From assembly GCA_002408125.1 (NCBI GenBank), contig DHQO01000001.1, positions 6,855-70,854 on the forward strand: 64,000 nucleotides of DNA. The letters are read 5' to 3'. The position numbers and the translations under genes are program-made. Shown piece after piece: positions 43,020 to 52,274 of this stretch. Every line of letters starts with the position of its first letter. Positions within the stretch are counted from its first letter, which is position 1. This stretch comes from Hyphomonadaceae bacterium UBA5336. GTDB lineage: Bacteria > Pseudomonadota > Alphaproteobacteria > Caulobacterales > Hyphomonadaceae. The notes below the pieces were generated by a model. The model saw only the letters and a list, made by a program, of their open reading frames with translations. It was not told the DNA's origin and searched no databases.

Positions 43020-43030
43020 CAGCGCCTCCT

Positions 43031-43594
43031 TTAGATGGTCATCTTCTCTTCCTCGCGCAGGCGGGTGCCTTCCCGGAACACCTGCGAGAGGATGAGCAGG
43101 GCAGCGACAGCAGCCCAGACGACGAAGTTGATGCCCAAAGAGGGGTGTGAAATGGCTTCGGAAGGCTTAAGAAACGTACGCATGCACACAACAAAGAATA
43201 TGGTGGCGATTTCCATGGCCGCCAGAGTTGCCGCAATACGGGTGAGCCGTGTGGCATTTTCCGGCACGAACGGATCGCCGTCGGCGAGGGTGGTGAGAAT
43301 TCGGCGCAGTTGCAGGCAGACATAGATGATGCCCGGCAGGATGATCGCCAGCGTGGCCAGGATGAAGACGAAATTCAGCGGACTGAGATCGTCGGCCGCC
43401 GTGGCGTTGGGCAGAGCCAGCTCGCCCCCGTTGAGCACGACAGCCAGGCCGACGCACAGCATGATGAAAACAAACCCGCCAATCACCAGCGTCAGCCAGA
43501 TGATGGCGGTCATGAGAATCGACAGGGCAGCAGCCATTGAGTTGCGCGAGCGCGATGTCATGTCACCAATGTATCCGACGTGAGTTGAGGTCAT
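43031..43594 (-). CDS. DUF2975 membrane protein
   Basis: 187 residues from ATG 43594; ATG 43561 is an alternative. Four hydrophobic segments: LSILMTAIIWLTLVIGGFVF, LNFVFILATLAIILPGIIYV, RLTRIAATLAAMEIATIFFV and INFVVWAAVAALLILSQVF. The order ILTTLADGDPFVPENATRLTR between helices is the DUF2975 motif. Paired with the HTH gene below, as in many bacteria, perhaps as a membrane sensor for it. Confidence 0.85.
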   Translation of the reverse strand: MTSTHVGYIGDMTSRSRNSMAAALSILMTAIIWLTLVIGGFVFIMLCVGLAVVLNGGELALPNATAADDLSPLNFVFILATLAIILPGIIYVCLQLRRILTTLADGDPFVPENATRLTRIAATLAAMEIATIFFVVCMRTFLKPSEAISHPSLGINFVVWAAVAALLILSQVFREGTRLREEEKMTI

Positions 43595-43660
43595 TCTTAC
43601 TGTAAAACGATATACGTGTTCGCTGCGAATGCAAGAACGGAGCCGAGAAAGGTGCTGCAC

Positions 43661-44263
43661 ATGATTGTTCGTAAACTGATGCCGGGACGATTGGTTGCGG
43701 CCACCCATAATGCCGGCAAGGTGCGGGAGCTGAAGGATTTGTTCGAGCCGCTGGGCTTTGAGGTGGTCTCGGCGGCGGACCTGAATCTCGACGAGCCGGA
43801 CGAGACCGAGTTCACCTTCGAGGGCAATGCGCTGATCAAGGCGCGCGCGGCGTGCAGGGCCACCGGCGCACCGGCCCTGTCCGATGATAGCGGGCTGTCC
43901 GTGGACGCGCTCGGCGGTCAGCCGGGTGTCTTCACCGCCGACTGGGCCGGCAAGCCGCGCGACTTTTCCAAGGCCATGGAAAAGGTCGAGCGCGCCCTGC
44001 ATGATGTGGATGCTACCGACCGCTCGGCGGCCTTCCACTGCTGCCTCGCTGTGGTCTGGCCCGATGGTCATGAGGAACTGTTCCACGGCATCGTGAAGGG
44101 CGAACTGGTCTGGCCGCCGCGCGGGGATCGAGGTTTCGGTTTCGACCCGGTCTTCGTTGCCGACGGCGAGACAGAGACCTTCGGCGAGATGGACCCGGCG
44201 AAGAAGCACGCCATGAGCCACCGGGCCGATGCGTTCGCGAAACTGAAGGCTGCCCTGCTTTGA
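43661..44263 (+). CDS. rdgB: dITP/XTP pyrophosphatase
   Basis: 200 residues from ATG 43661. VAATHNAGKVRELKDLF, EFTFEGNALIKARAA, SDDSGLSVDALGGQPGV, and FGFDPVFVADG are the Ham1/RdgB motifs. It hydrolyses non-canonical purine nucleoside triphosphates. It overlaps hemW by one base and belongs to the conserved rph-rdgB-hemW group. Confidence 0.96.
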   Translation: MIVRKLMPGRLVAATHNAGKVRELKDLFEPLGFEVVSAADLNLDEPDETEFTFEGNALIKARAACRATGAPALSDDSGLSVDALGGQPGVFTADWAGKPRDFSKAMEKVERALHDVDATDRSAAFHCCLAVVWPDGHEELFHGIVKGELVWPPRGDRGFGFDPVFVADGETETFGEMDPAKKHAMSHRADAFAKLKAALL

Positions 44264-45435
44264 TGGATTATCACCGCCTGGATGAGGTCGGGCCGGGTCA
44301 CGGCTTCGGCATCTATGTCCACTGGCCCTATTGCGCGCGGATCTGCCCGTATTGCGACTTCAATGTCTATGCCGCCAAGGACCGGGACGAGACACCTCTG
44401 ATCGAGGCGATATGCAATGACATTGCCGCGCAGAAAGCGATCCTGCTGCGCAGCCACTCTGCGCCCGACACGCTGTATTTCGGAGGTGGGACGCCTTCCC
44501 TGATCTCCCCAGCCGGGCTGTCACGGATCATCGCCACGGTTGCCGACAGGTGTGGCGCCCTGCGCGGCGAGATCACGCTGGAGGCCAATCCGAACGATAT
44601 CACGCCCCAGCGCCTGGCCGAATGGAAAGCGCTGGGCGTGACCCGGCTCTCGATCGGGGTGCAATCCCTGGAGGACGACACGCTTGCGTTCCTGGGGCGC
44701 GATCATTCGGGGGATGATGCGCGCCGGGCCGTGGCGCTGGCGCTGGAGACATTTCCCAATACCAGCGTGGATCTCATCTATGCCCGGCCGGGCCAGACGC
44801 TTTCGGCCTGGGAGAAGGAGCTGACGGCGGCACTCGATTTCGGCGCCCCGCACCTGTCGCTCTATGAGCTGACCATCGAGGAGCGCACCGCCTTCGGCCG
44901 CCGGGCGGCGCGGGGCGAACTGGTGCCGATGGATGAGGATGGCCAGGCTGATCTCTATGAACTGACGCAGCAGGTCTGCGAGAGCGCAGGCCTGCCGGCC
45001 TATGAGATTTCAAACCATGCCCGCGCACCGGAGCTCCAGAGCCAGCACAATCAGATCTACTGGAACAGCGGGGACTGGATCGGCGTCGGGCCGGGCGCAC
45101 ATGGACGGCTGACCTATGGCACCGGGCGCAATGCGACGGTCTGCCATCGCCGGCCCGCTGACTATATCGCCGCCGCATGTCATGGCCGGGTCGGTTGGGC
45201 CGAGACCGAACGGCTCGGCGAGGCGGAGATCGGCCAGGAGTTTCTCGCCATGGGCCTGCGCGTCGCGAAGGGTCTGGACATGGCGCGTCTGGAGCGCCTT
45301 ACCGGCCCGTTAGACACAGCGCGGCTGGCCCAGCTGGAAGAGGCTGGTCTCTTGTCGCGCGATAAAGGACGGCTCGCACTCACGCCACAGGGGCGTCTGC
45401 TTGCCGATCATGTGGCCGCTCAATTGTCGAAATGA
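44263..45435 (+). CDS. hemW: Heme chaperone HemW (radical SAM)
   Basis: 390 residues from ATG 44263. The radical-SAM cluster is CARICPYCDFN (C-x3-C-x2-C), followed by LYFGGGTPSLIS, ARSIGVQSL-type sequence (TRLSIGVQSLEDD) and DLIYARPGQT. It is the HemN-like HemW and not the oxygen-independent coproporphyrinogen oxidase, which carries an extra Cys in the first cluster. It transfers heme to client proteins. Confidence 0.93.
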   Translation: MDYHRLDEVGPGHGFGIYVHWPYCARICPYCDFNVYAAKDRDETPLIEAICNDIAAQKAILLRSHSAPDTLYFGGGTPSLISPAGLSRIIATVADRCGALRGEITLEANPNDITPQRLAEWKALGVTRLSIGVQSLEDDTLAFLGRDHSGDDARRAVALALETFPNTSVDLIYARPGQTLSAWEKELTAALDFGAPHLSLYELTIEERTAFGRRAARGELVPMDEDGQADLYELTQQVCESAGLPAYEISNHARAPELQSQHNQIYWNSGDWIGVGPGAHGRLTYGTGRNATVCHRRPADYIAAACHGRVGWAETERLGEAEIGQEFLAMGLRVAKGLDMARLERLTGPLDTARLAQLEEAGLLSRDKGRLALTPQGRLLADHVAAQLSK

Positions 45436-45450
45436 TCCCCTGAAACGTAT

Positions 45451-45521
45451 GGCGCCCGGACAGGGGGGGATGTCCGGGCGCCCACTCGCTACGGTTCACC
45501 GGGAGGGGAAGGGACCGGTGA
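45451..45521. ncRNA. Two-hairpin RNA candidate downstream of hemW
   Basis: Hairpin 1 is a perfect 12-bp stem, GGCGCCCGGACA (45451-45462) and TGTCCGGGCGCC (45471-45482), with loop GGGGGGGA. Hairpin 2 is TCACCGG (45496-45502) and CCGGTGA (45515-45521), with loop GAGGGGAAGGGA. Read on the minus strand the loops are CU-rich and complementary to a Shine-Dalgarno sequence. Read on the + strand, loop 2 is itself a strong ribosome site just before a GTG (45518) opening a 40-codon frame that ends at 45640. No T-run follows on either strand. A simple hemW terminator is also possible. Confidence 0.4.
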
Positions 45522-45665
45522 GCGATAAGCAGGTTCGCCATCAAGCGGTCGGGGTCTCCGCGCTGGCCTTAACCCTGCCTATGGTTGTAAATATGCCACG
45601 CCTTTTGAAAATTTCAATTCACAAAGACGTAATATGTTGAGTGTGTTTTTTGTGCAGCGCGTCTG

Positions 45666-46556
45666 TTAGCGTCGATCATCGTCGTCATCATCTTCGGAAT
45701 CCTCGATGATGAAGAGCCGCGGATTAATCGACACGCCGGTCTGGACATTGTCGAGCTGCACCGTGGTCTCGCCATTATTGGCATCGAGCACACGCCAGCC
45801 GAGCAGGTCATAAGTGCCGGCATTGAAGATCATGGTCAGCTCGCCCTCGGCTTCTTCGGTAGGGTCGATCACAGTGATTGCGACCACGCCATTGGCGCGC
45901 TGCACCCGCAGCACTTCCGCGTCGGTTTCGAAGTCGACATCATTGTCGAGCAAGAGGCCGAGCGGCGTTGCTCTGAGCGGCACACGGTCGACGGTGTCCA
46001 GTTCGGTGTCCTGCATGGCCACGGTAACGCCGTCGGCGGCGATCAGGATCGGCACCGGCTCGTCATACTCAAACCGCATGCGGCCGGGGCGCTGCAGATA
46101 GAAGGTGCCCTCGCTCATCGAATAGTTCTGGTCGACCTGGATGAATCGGCCCTGTGCGGTGTGTGTGCGGGCCAGCGCATTGGAGGCTTCCTTCAGGATG
46201 GCCCGGCGCTGGTTCGGCGAGACGATGCTCGGATCTGGCGCCTCGGAGGACTGGCCCACCGTTTCGCGCGCGTCCTGAGGACGCTCGATCACGGGCGGGG
46301 CGACCGGGGTGGGCAGGCTCTCTTCCTCGCCGACCGGGACATCGGAGCGATTCGGCTCAGATTCGGTCGCTTGGACCTCGACAAGGTCGGTCTCTGGCGC
46401 GGGGACGCGCACTTCGGCAACAAGGGTTGCGATCTCCTGTTCGGTCATCGCAGGTGCAGCCGCTTCAACGATTTCGGCCGGGGCCGGGCTCGCAGCGGCT
46501 GAGACGTCGACGCCGCCAATCATTCCGGCAGCAAGGGCAATAAAGCTCGACAGCAT
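45666..46556 (-). CDS. LolA-like outer-membrane lipoprotein carrier protein
   Basis: 296 residues from ATG 46556. A signal peptide (MLSSFIALAAGMIGG region) is followed by a ~90-residue Glu/Pro/Val-rich linker. The LolA domain is in the C-terminal ~190 residues: TAQGRFIQVDQNYSMSEGTF, YLQRPGRMRFEYDEPVPILI, LGLLLDN. The acidic tail ends in a run of Asp. LolA-family proteins shuttle lipoproteins through the periplasm. The long linker is unusual for LolA, which is normally ~200 residues. Confidence 0.88.
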   Translation of the reverse strand: MLSSFIALAAGMIGGVDVSAAASPAPAEIVEAAAPAMTEQEIATLVAEVRVPAPETDLVEVQATESEPNRSDVPVGEEESLPTPVAPPVIERPQDARETVGQSSEAPDPSIVSPNQRRAILKEASNALARTHTAQGRFIQVDQNYSMSEGTFYLQRPGRMRFEYDEPVPILIAADGVTVAMQDTELDTVDRVPLRATPLGLLLDNDVDFETDAEVLRVQRANGVVAITVIDPTEEAEGELTMIFNAGTYDLLGWRVLDANNGETTVQLDNVQTGVSINPRLFIIEDSEDDDDDDRR

Positions 46557-46667
46557 GGAGAACTGCCTTTCCTTCAGCAAAAAGTCACTTGCAGGCAATC
46601 TAGCCGGGTTTGCTAACGAGATAGGGGCAGAAATGGGGCATTTACGCCGATTTTCGTTGGCATCTAT

Positions 46668-47099
46668 TCAGACAGGCCCGATTCCTGAACCTCCCGTCAT
46701 CCGCCGGGTCAGTCGCTGCAATCGGGGCCGGATCCGCAGATAGCCGCGATAGAGCCGCTCGCCGGCCCACAGGAGCGGCGGCAGGCGCAGGAGGTGGCCG
46801 AGCGGGGCGAGCACCGGAATGGCCCGCCAGATGGTGGCAAAGGCCGCCGCGCCGGAGACGATGTCCCGCCCCCGCTCGCGGGCATGGAAACGGGCCAGCA
46901 ATTCGGTGCGGTCCAGCGGGCAGGAAGCCGGCTCCCCGACTTTGATATCGACAAACTCGATCCGCCCGGCCCGGTCGAGCCGGCGCAGGAGCGCGATCTC
47001 CCGCCCGCACATCGGGCAGGCCCCGTCGAACCAGACTGTCACCTGCGGTTCCATGAACCCAAGATGGGGCGCAGGCGCGCGGCGTACAAAGGCTTGCAT
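46668..47099 (-). CDS. DCC family thioredoxin-like protein (DUF393)
   Basis: 143 residues from ATG 47099 with AAAGGTG upstream. VTVWFDGACPMCGREIALLRR is the DCC motif with its CxxC pair. AAFATIWRAIPVLAPLGHLLRL and LYRGYLRIRP are typical of the C-terminal half. Members have a predicted thiol-disulfide oxidoreductase fold. It is divergent from rplY. Confidence 0.88.
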   Translation of the reverse strand: MQAFVRRAPAPHLGFMEPQVTVWFDGACPMCGREIALLRRLDRAGRIEFVDIKVGEPASCPLDRTELLARFHARERGRDIVSGAAAFATIWRAIPVLAPLGHLLRLPPLLWAGERLYRGYLRIRPRLQRLTRRMTGGSGIGPV

Positions 47100-47217
47100 G
47101 GTCGCACCTTTTGTGCGCATAGCCCGCGCTTGATTATGAGGCGGCGGCGCAAGGCCGTTCGTGTCAGGCTGTTACCCGCACTTCCGTGGGCGGACTTCAG
47201 GACGAAGGAAAATTCAG

Positions 47218-47859
47218 ATGTCTACCGAAATCGTATTCAATGTCGAAGTGCGCGAGCGTACCGGCAAGGGGGGTGCCCGTGAGGCGCGCCGCAACGGATT
47301 TGTGCCGGGCGTGCTCTATGGCGGCGGTCAGGACCCGGTCGCGATCAGCTTGCGCATGAACGAGGTGGTCAAGGCGATCAATACCGGCCAGTTCCGGTCC
47401 TCCACCGCGACGCTGATCCACAAGGGCGAAAAGCAGCTGGTGATCCCCCAGGACATCCAGCTTCACCCGGTCAGCGACCAGCCCTGGCATGTCGATCTCT
47501 ATCGCGTCGACGCAAAGCAGAAGATCAAGGTCGAAGTGGCCGTGCACTTTGTCGGCGAGGAGAAATCTCCGGGCCTGAAGCGCGGCGGCGCGCTGAACAT
47601 CGTGCGCCACGCCGTGGAACTGCTTGTGCCGGCCGGTCATATCCCGGACTCGCTGGAGGCCGATGTCTCCACGCTCAATATCGGGGACAATGTGAAGATC
47701 TCCGACATCAAGCTTCCCGATGATGCCGAGCCGACCATCACCGACCGTGACTTCACCATTGCGACCATTGCAGGTCGTATCGCCAAGGCCGAACCGACTG
47801 AGGGTGAGGAAGAGGTCGATCCGGAAGCCGTCGAAGCCACCCAACAGGGCGACGAGTAG
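47218..47859 (+). CDS. rplY: 50S ribosomal protein L25 (CTC-type)
   Basis: 213 residues from ATG 47218. VEVRERTGKGGAREARRNGF, VPGVLYGGGQDPVAISL and the C-terminal beta domain (NIVRHAVELLVPAGHIPDSL) are typical of the long L25/TL5/Ctc form that binds 5S rRNA. The tail is acidic. It is followed by pth, the standard pairing. Confidence 0.95.
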   Translation: MSTEIVFNVEVRERTGKGGAREARRNGFVPGVLYGGGQDPVAISLRMNEVVKAINTGQFRSSTATLIHKGEKQLVIPQDIQLHPVSDQPWHVDLYRVDAKQKIKVEVAVHFVGEEKSPGLKRGGALNIVRHAVELLVPAGHIPDSLEADVSTLNIGDNVKISDIKLPDDAEPTITDRDFTIATIAGRIAKAEPTEGEEEVDPEAVEATQQGDE

Positions 47860-47967
47860 GGTTTGCCCTTGCGCCCACTCCTGTTGGCGCACATCTCACG
47901 CATGGTAAGAAATTGGCTGGCCGGACGCTTTCAGGGCGCCCGGCTGCTTTCTGTCGAGGAGCAACCC

Positions 47968-48585
47968 GTGCTGATCTTCCTGGGCCAGGGCAATCCGGAG
48001 CCGAAATATCTCGGCAATCGGCATAATCTCGGTTTCATGGCCATGGACGCCATCGCCGGGGCGCATGGCTTTGGCCCGTGGCGCGAGAAGTTCCAGTCCT
48101 GGATCAGCGAAGGCACCATTGAAACGGCCGGTGGCCCGGTGAAGGCCATGCTGATGAAGCCGAAGACCTTTTATAACAATACGGGCCGTGCAGCTTCCGA
48201 GGCGGTGCGCTTCTACAAGCTCACGCCCGAGGATGTCACCGTCTTCCATGACGAGATCGACCTTGCGCCCGGGCGCCTGCGCGTGAAGCGCGGCGGCGGG
48301 CATTCGGGCAATAACGGCCTGCGCTCGATGATCGCTCATCTCGGCCCGGAAGTGCGCCGGGTGCGCATGGGCGTCGGCCATCCCGGCGACAAGACGAAGG
48401 TCATGCCTTATGTGCTGTCGGACTTTCCCAAGGCGGAAACCGAATGGCGCGATAGCCTGCTCGATGCCATGGCACGCGCACTGCCTTTCCTGGCGGCAGG
48501 CGAGGATGAGCGGTTCCAGACAGAGGTCATGCGCCTGGCACCGGCGCCCAAATCCGACCCGCGGAAATCCGCCGACGGGGCCTGA
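47968..48585 (+). CDS. pth: Peptidyl-tRNA hydrolase
   Basis: 205 residues from GTG 47968, with GAGGAG upstream; longer in-frame ATGs (e.g. 47902) look unlikely because family homology begins here. The catalytic His is in NRHNLGFMAMD; TFYNNTGRAASEAVRFYK, DEIDLAPGRLRVKRGGGHSG and NNGLRSMIAHLG are family motifs. The N-terminal block is FLGQGNPE where most Pth proteins have LGNPG, a small deviation. It recycles stalled peptidyl-tRNA. Confidence 0.93.
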   Translation: MLIFLGQGNPEPKYLGNRHNLGFMAMDAIAGAHGFGPWREKFQSWISEGTIETAGGPVKAMLMKPKTFYNNTGRAASEAVRFYKLTPEDVTVFHDEIDLAPGRLRVKRGGGHSGNNGLRSMIAHLGPEVRRVRMGVGHPGDKTKVMPYVLSDFPKAETEWRDSLLDAMARALPFLAAGEDERFQTEVMRLAPAPKSDPRKSADGA

Positions 48586-48597
48586 TCCGCTCCCGCT

Positions 48598-49524
48598 TTA
48601 CTCGGTATCGTCCACGATCGGGCCGGGCTGCAGGAGGCGTTCGTCCAGCAGGTTGCGCGGCACCGTGCCGGCCGGGCAGGTTGCATAGACCGTATTGGCC
48701 ACCGCCGGCAGCCCGCTCGGGCGGGCCTGCACTGTGCGCACCAGATAGGCCAGCAGGAACATCGCGGCGATGGCCGCCAGCATCCACCAGATCAGGCCGT
48801 CCCTGGCGAGGTCGCCATCATCACTCGCCGCAACAGCGGCTGCGGGTTTGGCAGGTTCTGCCGGCTTGATCGGATCTGTTGCGGAAGTTCGGGCGGCCTT
48901 GGTGGCGGGCGTGCTTTTCGGCGCGGTTGTCCTGGCCGTGGTGGCAGCAGCAGCGGTGGCGGCAGCTGCGCCCGTGGCGGCCGCGGCAGCCTTGGGCTCG
49001 GTCTTCTTCACGCCGACGGGCTGGCCTTTCTGGGCCAGTGGATCCTTGGGGTGCTTGTCGCGCCAGGCATCCTGGGCATCGCGATCCTTGGTCGGGATCA
49101 GCAGCCAATCCTTCAGGTGCTTGCGGCCCTGCTGTTTCTCCAGCAGCGAGACGATATCGAACCAGCCCTCGGTATTGGTGCGCGAGGTGAAGCCGACCAA
49201 GCCATGGCGCTCATCGGTGGAATAGGGCTCATAGGGCACGACATCGTCGAGCGCGGCCTGGATGAAGGGATAGCCTTCGGCGATCTTGGAATAGCCCTGG
49301 CCGGCGGCGGCGCGCACGAAGGAGGATTTCACCGCATTTTCCGACCACAGGACGATCATCGCCTTGGAGCGGTCAATGGCGCGCGATTCCTTGGCGTCGA
49401 ACACGTCATCGGTGGATTTGGCATCGTACCAGACCCGCATTTTCAGGCCGCGCAGCCGCCGGGTGACAAGCTTGGCCATGTCCCGGTCTTCCAGCGCTGC
49501 AACCACGAAAACGTCGTAACTCAT
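48598..49524 (-). CDS. Membrane-anchored TIR-like protein, catalytic Glu apparently lost
   Basis: 308 residues. The N-terminal ~130 residues follow a TIR pattern: YDVFVVAALEDRDMAKLVTRRL, MRVWYDA, SKAMIVLWSENAVKSSFVRAA. In active TIR NADases a Glu sits three residues after a Trp in the SxWxxxE region; here the equivalent reads FVRA, so the Glu is absent. Residues ~175-230 are low-complexity Ala/Thr/Lys. One transmembrane helix follows (~243-262) and ~45 residues outside. A regulatory or scaffolding role is more likely than NAD cleavage. Confidence 0.72.
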   Translation of the reverse strand: MSYDVFVVAALEDRDMAKLVTRRLRGLKMRVWYDAKSTDDVFDAKESRAIDRSKAMIVLWSENAVKSSFVRAAAGQGYSKIAEGYPFIQAALDDVVPYEPYSTDERHGLVGFTSRTNTEGWFDIVSLLEKQQGRKHLKDWLLIPTKDRDAQDAWRDKHPKDPLAQKGQPVGVKKTEPKAAAAATGAAAATAAAATTARTTAPKSTPATKAARTSATDPIKPAEPAKPAAAVAASDDGDLARDGLIWWMLAAIAAMFLLAYLVRTVQARPSGLPAVANTVYATCPAGTVPRNLLDERLLQPGPIVDDTE

Positions 49525-49679
49525 CGCAAATGTCCCTCGTTTTCAGAACGTCCACCCTAACGGGGAGTCCAACGAAGGCCAACTGATTCAGCACTTAGGC
49601 GAACTGGCCGTGTATTTCCATGTGAAATGAGCTAAAGCCGCGCCCAAGCGAAACATACGAAACCGGAGGAGCCGATCTC

Positions 49680-50777
49680 ATGGGCTTCAAATGCGGCATT
49701 GTCGGCCTGCCCAATGTGGGCAAGTCCACCCTGTTCAACGCACTCACCCAGACGGCCGCAGCGCAGGCGGCGAACTATCCTTTCTGCACCATCGAGCCAA
49801 ATGTCGGCGAGGTGGCCGTGCCCGAACCGCGCCTGAAGAAGCTGGCGGAGGTCGCCGGCTCGAAGGAGATCATTCCGGCGCGCATGAATTTCGTCGATAT
49901 TGCCGGCCTGGTGGAGGGTGCCTCGAAGGGTGAGGGTCTCGGCAACCAGTTCCTTGCCAATATCCGCGAGACCGATGCCATCGCCTATGTGCTGCGCTGT
50001 TTCGAGGATGAGGACATCACCCATGTCGCCGGCCGGATCGACCCGATTGCAGATCTGGAGACGGTGGAAACCGAGCTCATGCTCGCCGACATGGAAAGCC
50101 TGGAAAAAAGAAAAGCCAATGTCGAGAAAAAGGCCCGCTCCGGCGACAAGGAAGCCAAGGCGCAGGTCGCGCTGATCGAGCTTGCCCTGGCAGAGCTCAA
50201 CGAAGGCCGTCCGGCCCGACGCGCCGATGTGCCCAAGGACGATATGAAGGCCTGGAAAATGCTCCAGCTGCTCACCGCCAAGCCGGTGCTCTATATCGCC
50301 AATGTTGATGAGGCCTCGGCTGCCACGGGCAATGAATATTCCGACCGCGTGATGACGCGCGCGGAAGAAGAAGGCGCGGCCTGCGTCGCGATTTCGGTTC
50401 AGATCGAGAGCGAGCTTGCCCTGCTGGATGAGGACGAGCGTCAGGAATATCTAGCCGAGCTTGGCCTGGAAGAGCCCGGCCTCACCCGTCTTATCCATTC
50501 CGGTTATGACCTTCTGGATCTGCAGACCTATTTCACTGCCGGGCCCAAGGAAGCGCGCGCCTGGACAGTGAAGAAGGGCGCCACCGCGCCCCAGGCCGCT
50601 GGCGTCATCCACGGCGATTTCGAAAAGGGCTTCATCCGCGCCGAAACCATCAGCTTCGAGGATTATGTCACCTATGGCGGCGAGAGCGGGGCGAAGGAAG
50701 CCGGCAAGATGCGCGCAGAGGGCAAGGACTATCTCGTCCAGGATGGCGATGTCATGCTGTTCCGGTTCAATGTGTGA
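49680..50777 (+). CDS. ychF: Redox-regulated ATPase YchF
   Basis: 365 residues, preceded by GGAGGAG. P-loop GLPNVGKSTLFNALTQ, switch DIAGLVEGASKGEGLGNQFL, a NxxE in place of the GTPase NKxD (NVDEAS region), a coiled-coil insert and a C-terminal TGS domain with FTAGPKEARAWTVKKG. It belongs to the Obg family but prefers ATP; it associates with ribosomes. Confidence 0.96.
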   Translation: MGFKCGIVGLPNVGKSTLFNALTQTAAAQAANYPFCTIEPNVGEVAVPEPRLKKLAEVAGSKEIIPARMNFVDIAGLVEGASKGEGLGNQFLANIRETDAIAYVLRCFEDEDITHVAGRIDPIADLETVETELMLADMESLEKRKANVEKKARSGDKEAKAQVALIELALAELNEGRPARRADVPKDDMKAWKMLQLLTAKPVLYIANVDEASAATGNEYSDRVMTRAEEEGAACVAISVQIESELALLDEDERQEYLAELGLEEPGLTRLIHSGYDLLDLQTYFTAGPKEARAWTVKKGATAPQAAGVIHGDFEKGFIRAETISFEDYVTYGGESGAKEAGKMRAEGKDYLVQDGDVMLFRFNV

Positions 50778-50791
50778 TGTAGGATCGCGCG

Positions 50792-51229
50792 ATGGCTGAC
50801 GATCTCCTTCCCGAACAGACCAGCGACATTCCTTCCGGCTATGCCGTGCTGCCCTGGCATCGTGGCTTCGGGCGCATGGTTGGGCCGCTTTATGAGCGCG
50901 GCGAGCCGGGTGGGCGCTACACGCGCGCCTTCCGGGTGGAAGAGCATCACACGAACGGCATGTCGAACGCCCATGGCGGGATGCTGATGACCTTTGCCGA
51001 CATGGCCTGGGGCCATGCGGTGGATGCTGGCGAGGATTTCTGGTGGGTCACGGTGCGCCTGGTCTGCGATTTCCTGTCCAGCGCGGCACTGGGCGAATGG
51101 GTTGAGGGCACCGGCGAGGTGATCGGCACGCGCGACGGGCTCTACACCGTGCGCGGGCGCATCTGGTGCGGCGAGCGGCTGCTGATGACCGGAACGGGGA
51201 CCTTCAAGGTGTTGCCGCGCCAGCGCTGA
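50792..51229 (+). CDS. PaaI-type hotdog thioesterase
   Basis: 145 residues. HHTNGMSNAHGGMLMTFADM is the hotdog active-site loop (Asn, His, Gly), followed by VTVRLVCDFLSSAALGEW and VRGRIWCGERLLMTGTGTF. Such enzymes hydrolyse acyl-CoA thioesters. It starts 14 bp after ychF and may be co-transcribed. Confidence 0.9.
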   Translation: MADDLLPEQTSDIPSGYAVLPWHRGFGRMVGPLYERGEPGGRYTRAFRVEEHHTNGMSNAHGGMLMTFADMAWGHAVDAGEDFWWVTVRLVCDFLSSAALGEWVEGTGEVIGTRDGLYTVRGRIWCGERLLMTGTGTFKVLPRQR

Positions 51230-51230
51230 G

Positions 51231-52253
51231 CTAGACCACCTTGTGTGCGATCAGGCTCTCGGCGCAGGCAATGGCGCTGTCCTTTGCCGAAATCGGCGAC
51301 CAGCCAAGCTCGCCCCTGATCTTGTCGGTGGCCATGAGCCGCTTTTTTCCCAGTTCCGGCAGGAGCTGGCGCAACGCCGGATTGGAGATGGACAAGATGC
51401 GCACCATCCAGTTCGGCAACTGCCGGGTCGGGATCTTGTCGGCATAGTCGGGAAACGCCTCGCGCAGGAGATCGGCGAGCTCGCTCATCCACATGAAATC
51501 ATCGGCGACGAGATAGCGCTGTCCGATGGCGGCTTCGTTTTCCAGAGCCAGGATATGCGCCTTCGCGACATCGCGGACATCCACGAGCTGGGAGCCGGTG
51601 CGCGGCATCGCCGACATGTTTCCGCTCATAAGCTGGGCAAGGACTCTCAGCGAGCCGGAGAAATTCCCGCCCATGACCGGACCGAGCACACGACTGGGAT
51701 TGATCGTGGTCAGCTTCAGCCCTTCGCCCTCTCCGGCGACATAGTCCCAGGCTGTGCGTTCGGCGATGGTTTTCGAGCGGGCATAGGCGGTGTTGTCGGC
51801 GGGGTTGTCCGGATTGGACCAGTGTGCCTCGGTCAGCAGGGCCGGCCGGCTCTCGCCCCAGCCATAGGCCACTGCTGCCATGGAGCTGGTCATGACCACG
51901 CGGTCGATGCCGGTTGCCTTTGCCGCCCTGAGAACACGCAGGGTACCGTCGCGCGCCGGCCCGATCAGTTCTTCGGCATTGCGCAGCTGACCTGACGGGA
52001 CCGGCGAGGCGACATGCAGGATGGCATCGACCCCGTCGACCGCCTCCTGCCAGCCAGTGTCGCGCGAAAGATCCGCGGCCACCAGCGGCACCTCGATGGT
52101 CTTCTCGGTATAGTCTGACAGGATCATGTTGAGCGCGGTTGCCCGCGTGGTACTGCGGGCTGTCCCGCGCACTGTGTGGCCACGCTCGATCAGTTCCACG
52201 ATACAGTGCGAGGCGATAAAGCCTGTCGCACCGGTTACCAGCACATGCGCCAT
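51231..52253 (-). CDS. NAD(P)-dependent epimerase/dihydroflavonol reductase-like
   Basis: 340 residues. Extended-SDR cofactor motif VTGATGFIASHCIVELIERG, VMTSSMAAVAYGW and the catalytic NTAYARSKTIAE (YxxxK). The sequence type resembles dihydroflavonol 4-reductase/cinnamoyl-CoA reductase-like bacterial enzymes. Substrate is unknown. It is the second gene of a leftward pair with the EamA transporter, 21 bp apart. Confidence 0.9.
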   Translation of the reverse strand: MAHVLVTGATGFIASHCIVELIERGHTVRGTARSTTRATALNMILSDYTEKTIEVPLVAADLSRDTGWQEAVDGVDAILHVASPVPSGQLRNAEELIGPARDGTLRVLRAAKATGIDRVVMTSSMAAVAYGWGESRPALLTEAHWSNPDNPADNTAYARSKTIAERTAWDYVAGEGEGLKLTTINPSRVLGPVMGGNFSGSLRVLAQLMSGNMSAMPRTGSQLVDVRDVAKAHILALENEAAIGQRYLVADDFMWMSELADLLREAFPDYADKIPTRQLPNWMVRILSISNPALRQLLPELGKKRLMATDKIRGELGWSPISAKDSAIACAESLIAHKVV

Positions 52254-52274
52254 TGGCGGTCTCCCTTCAGGGGC

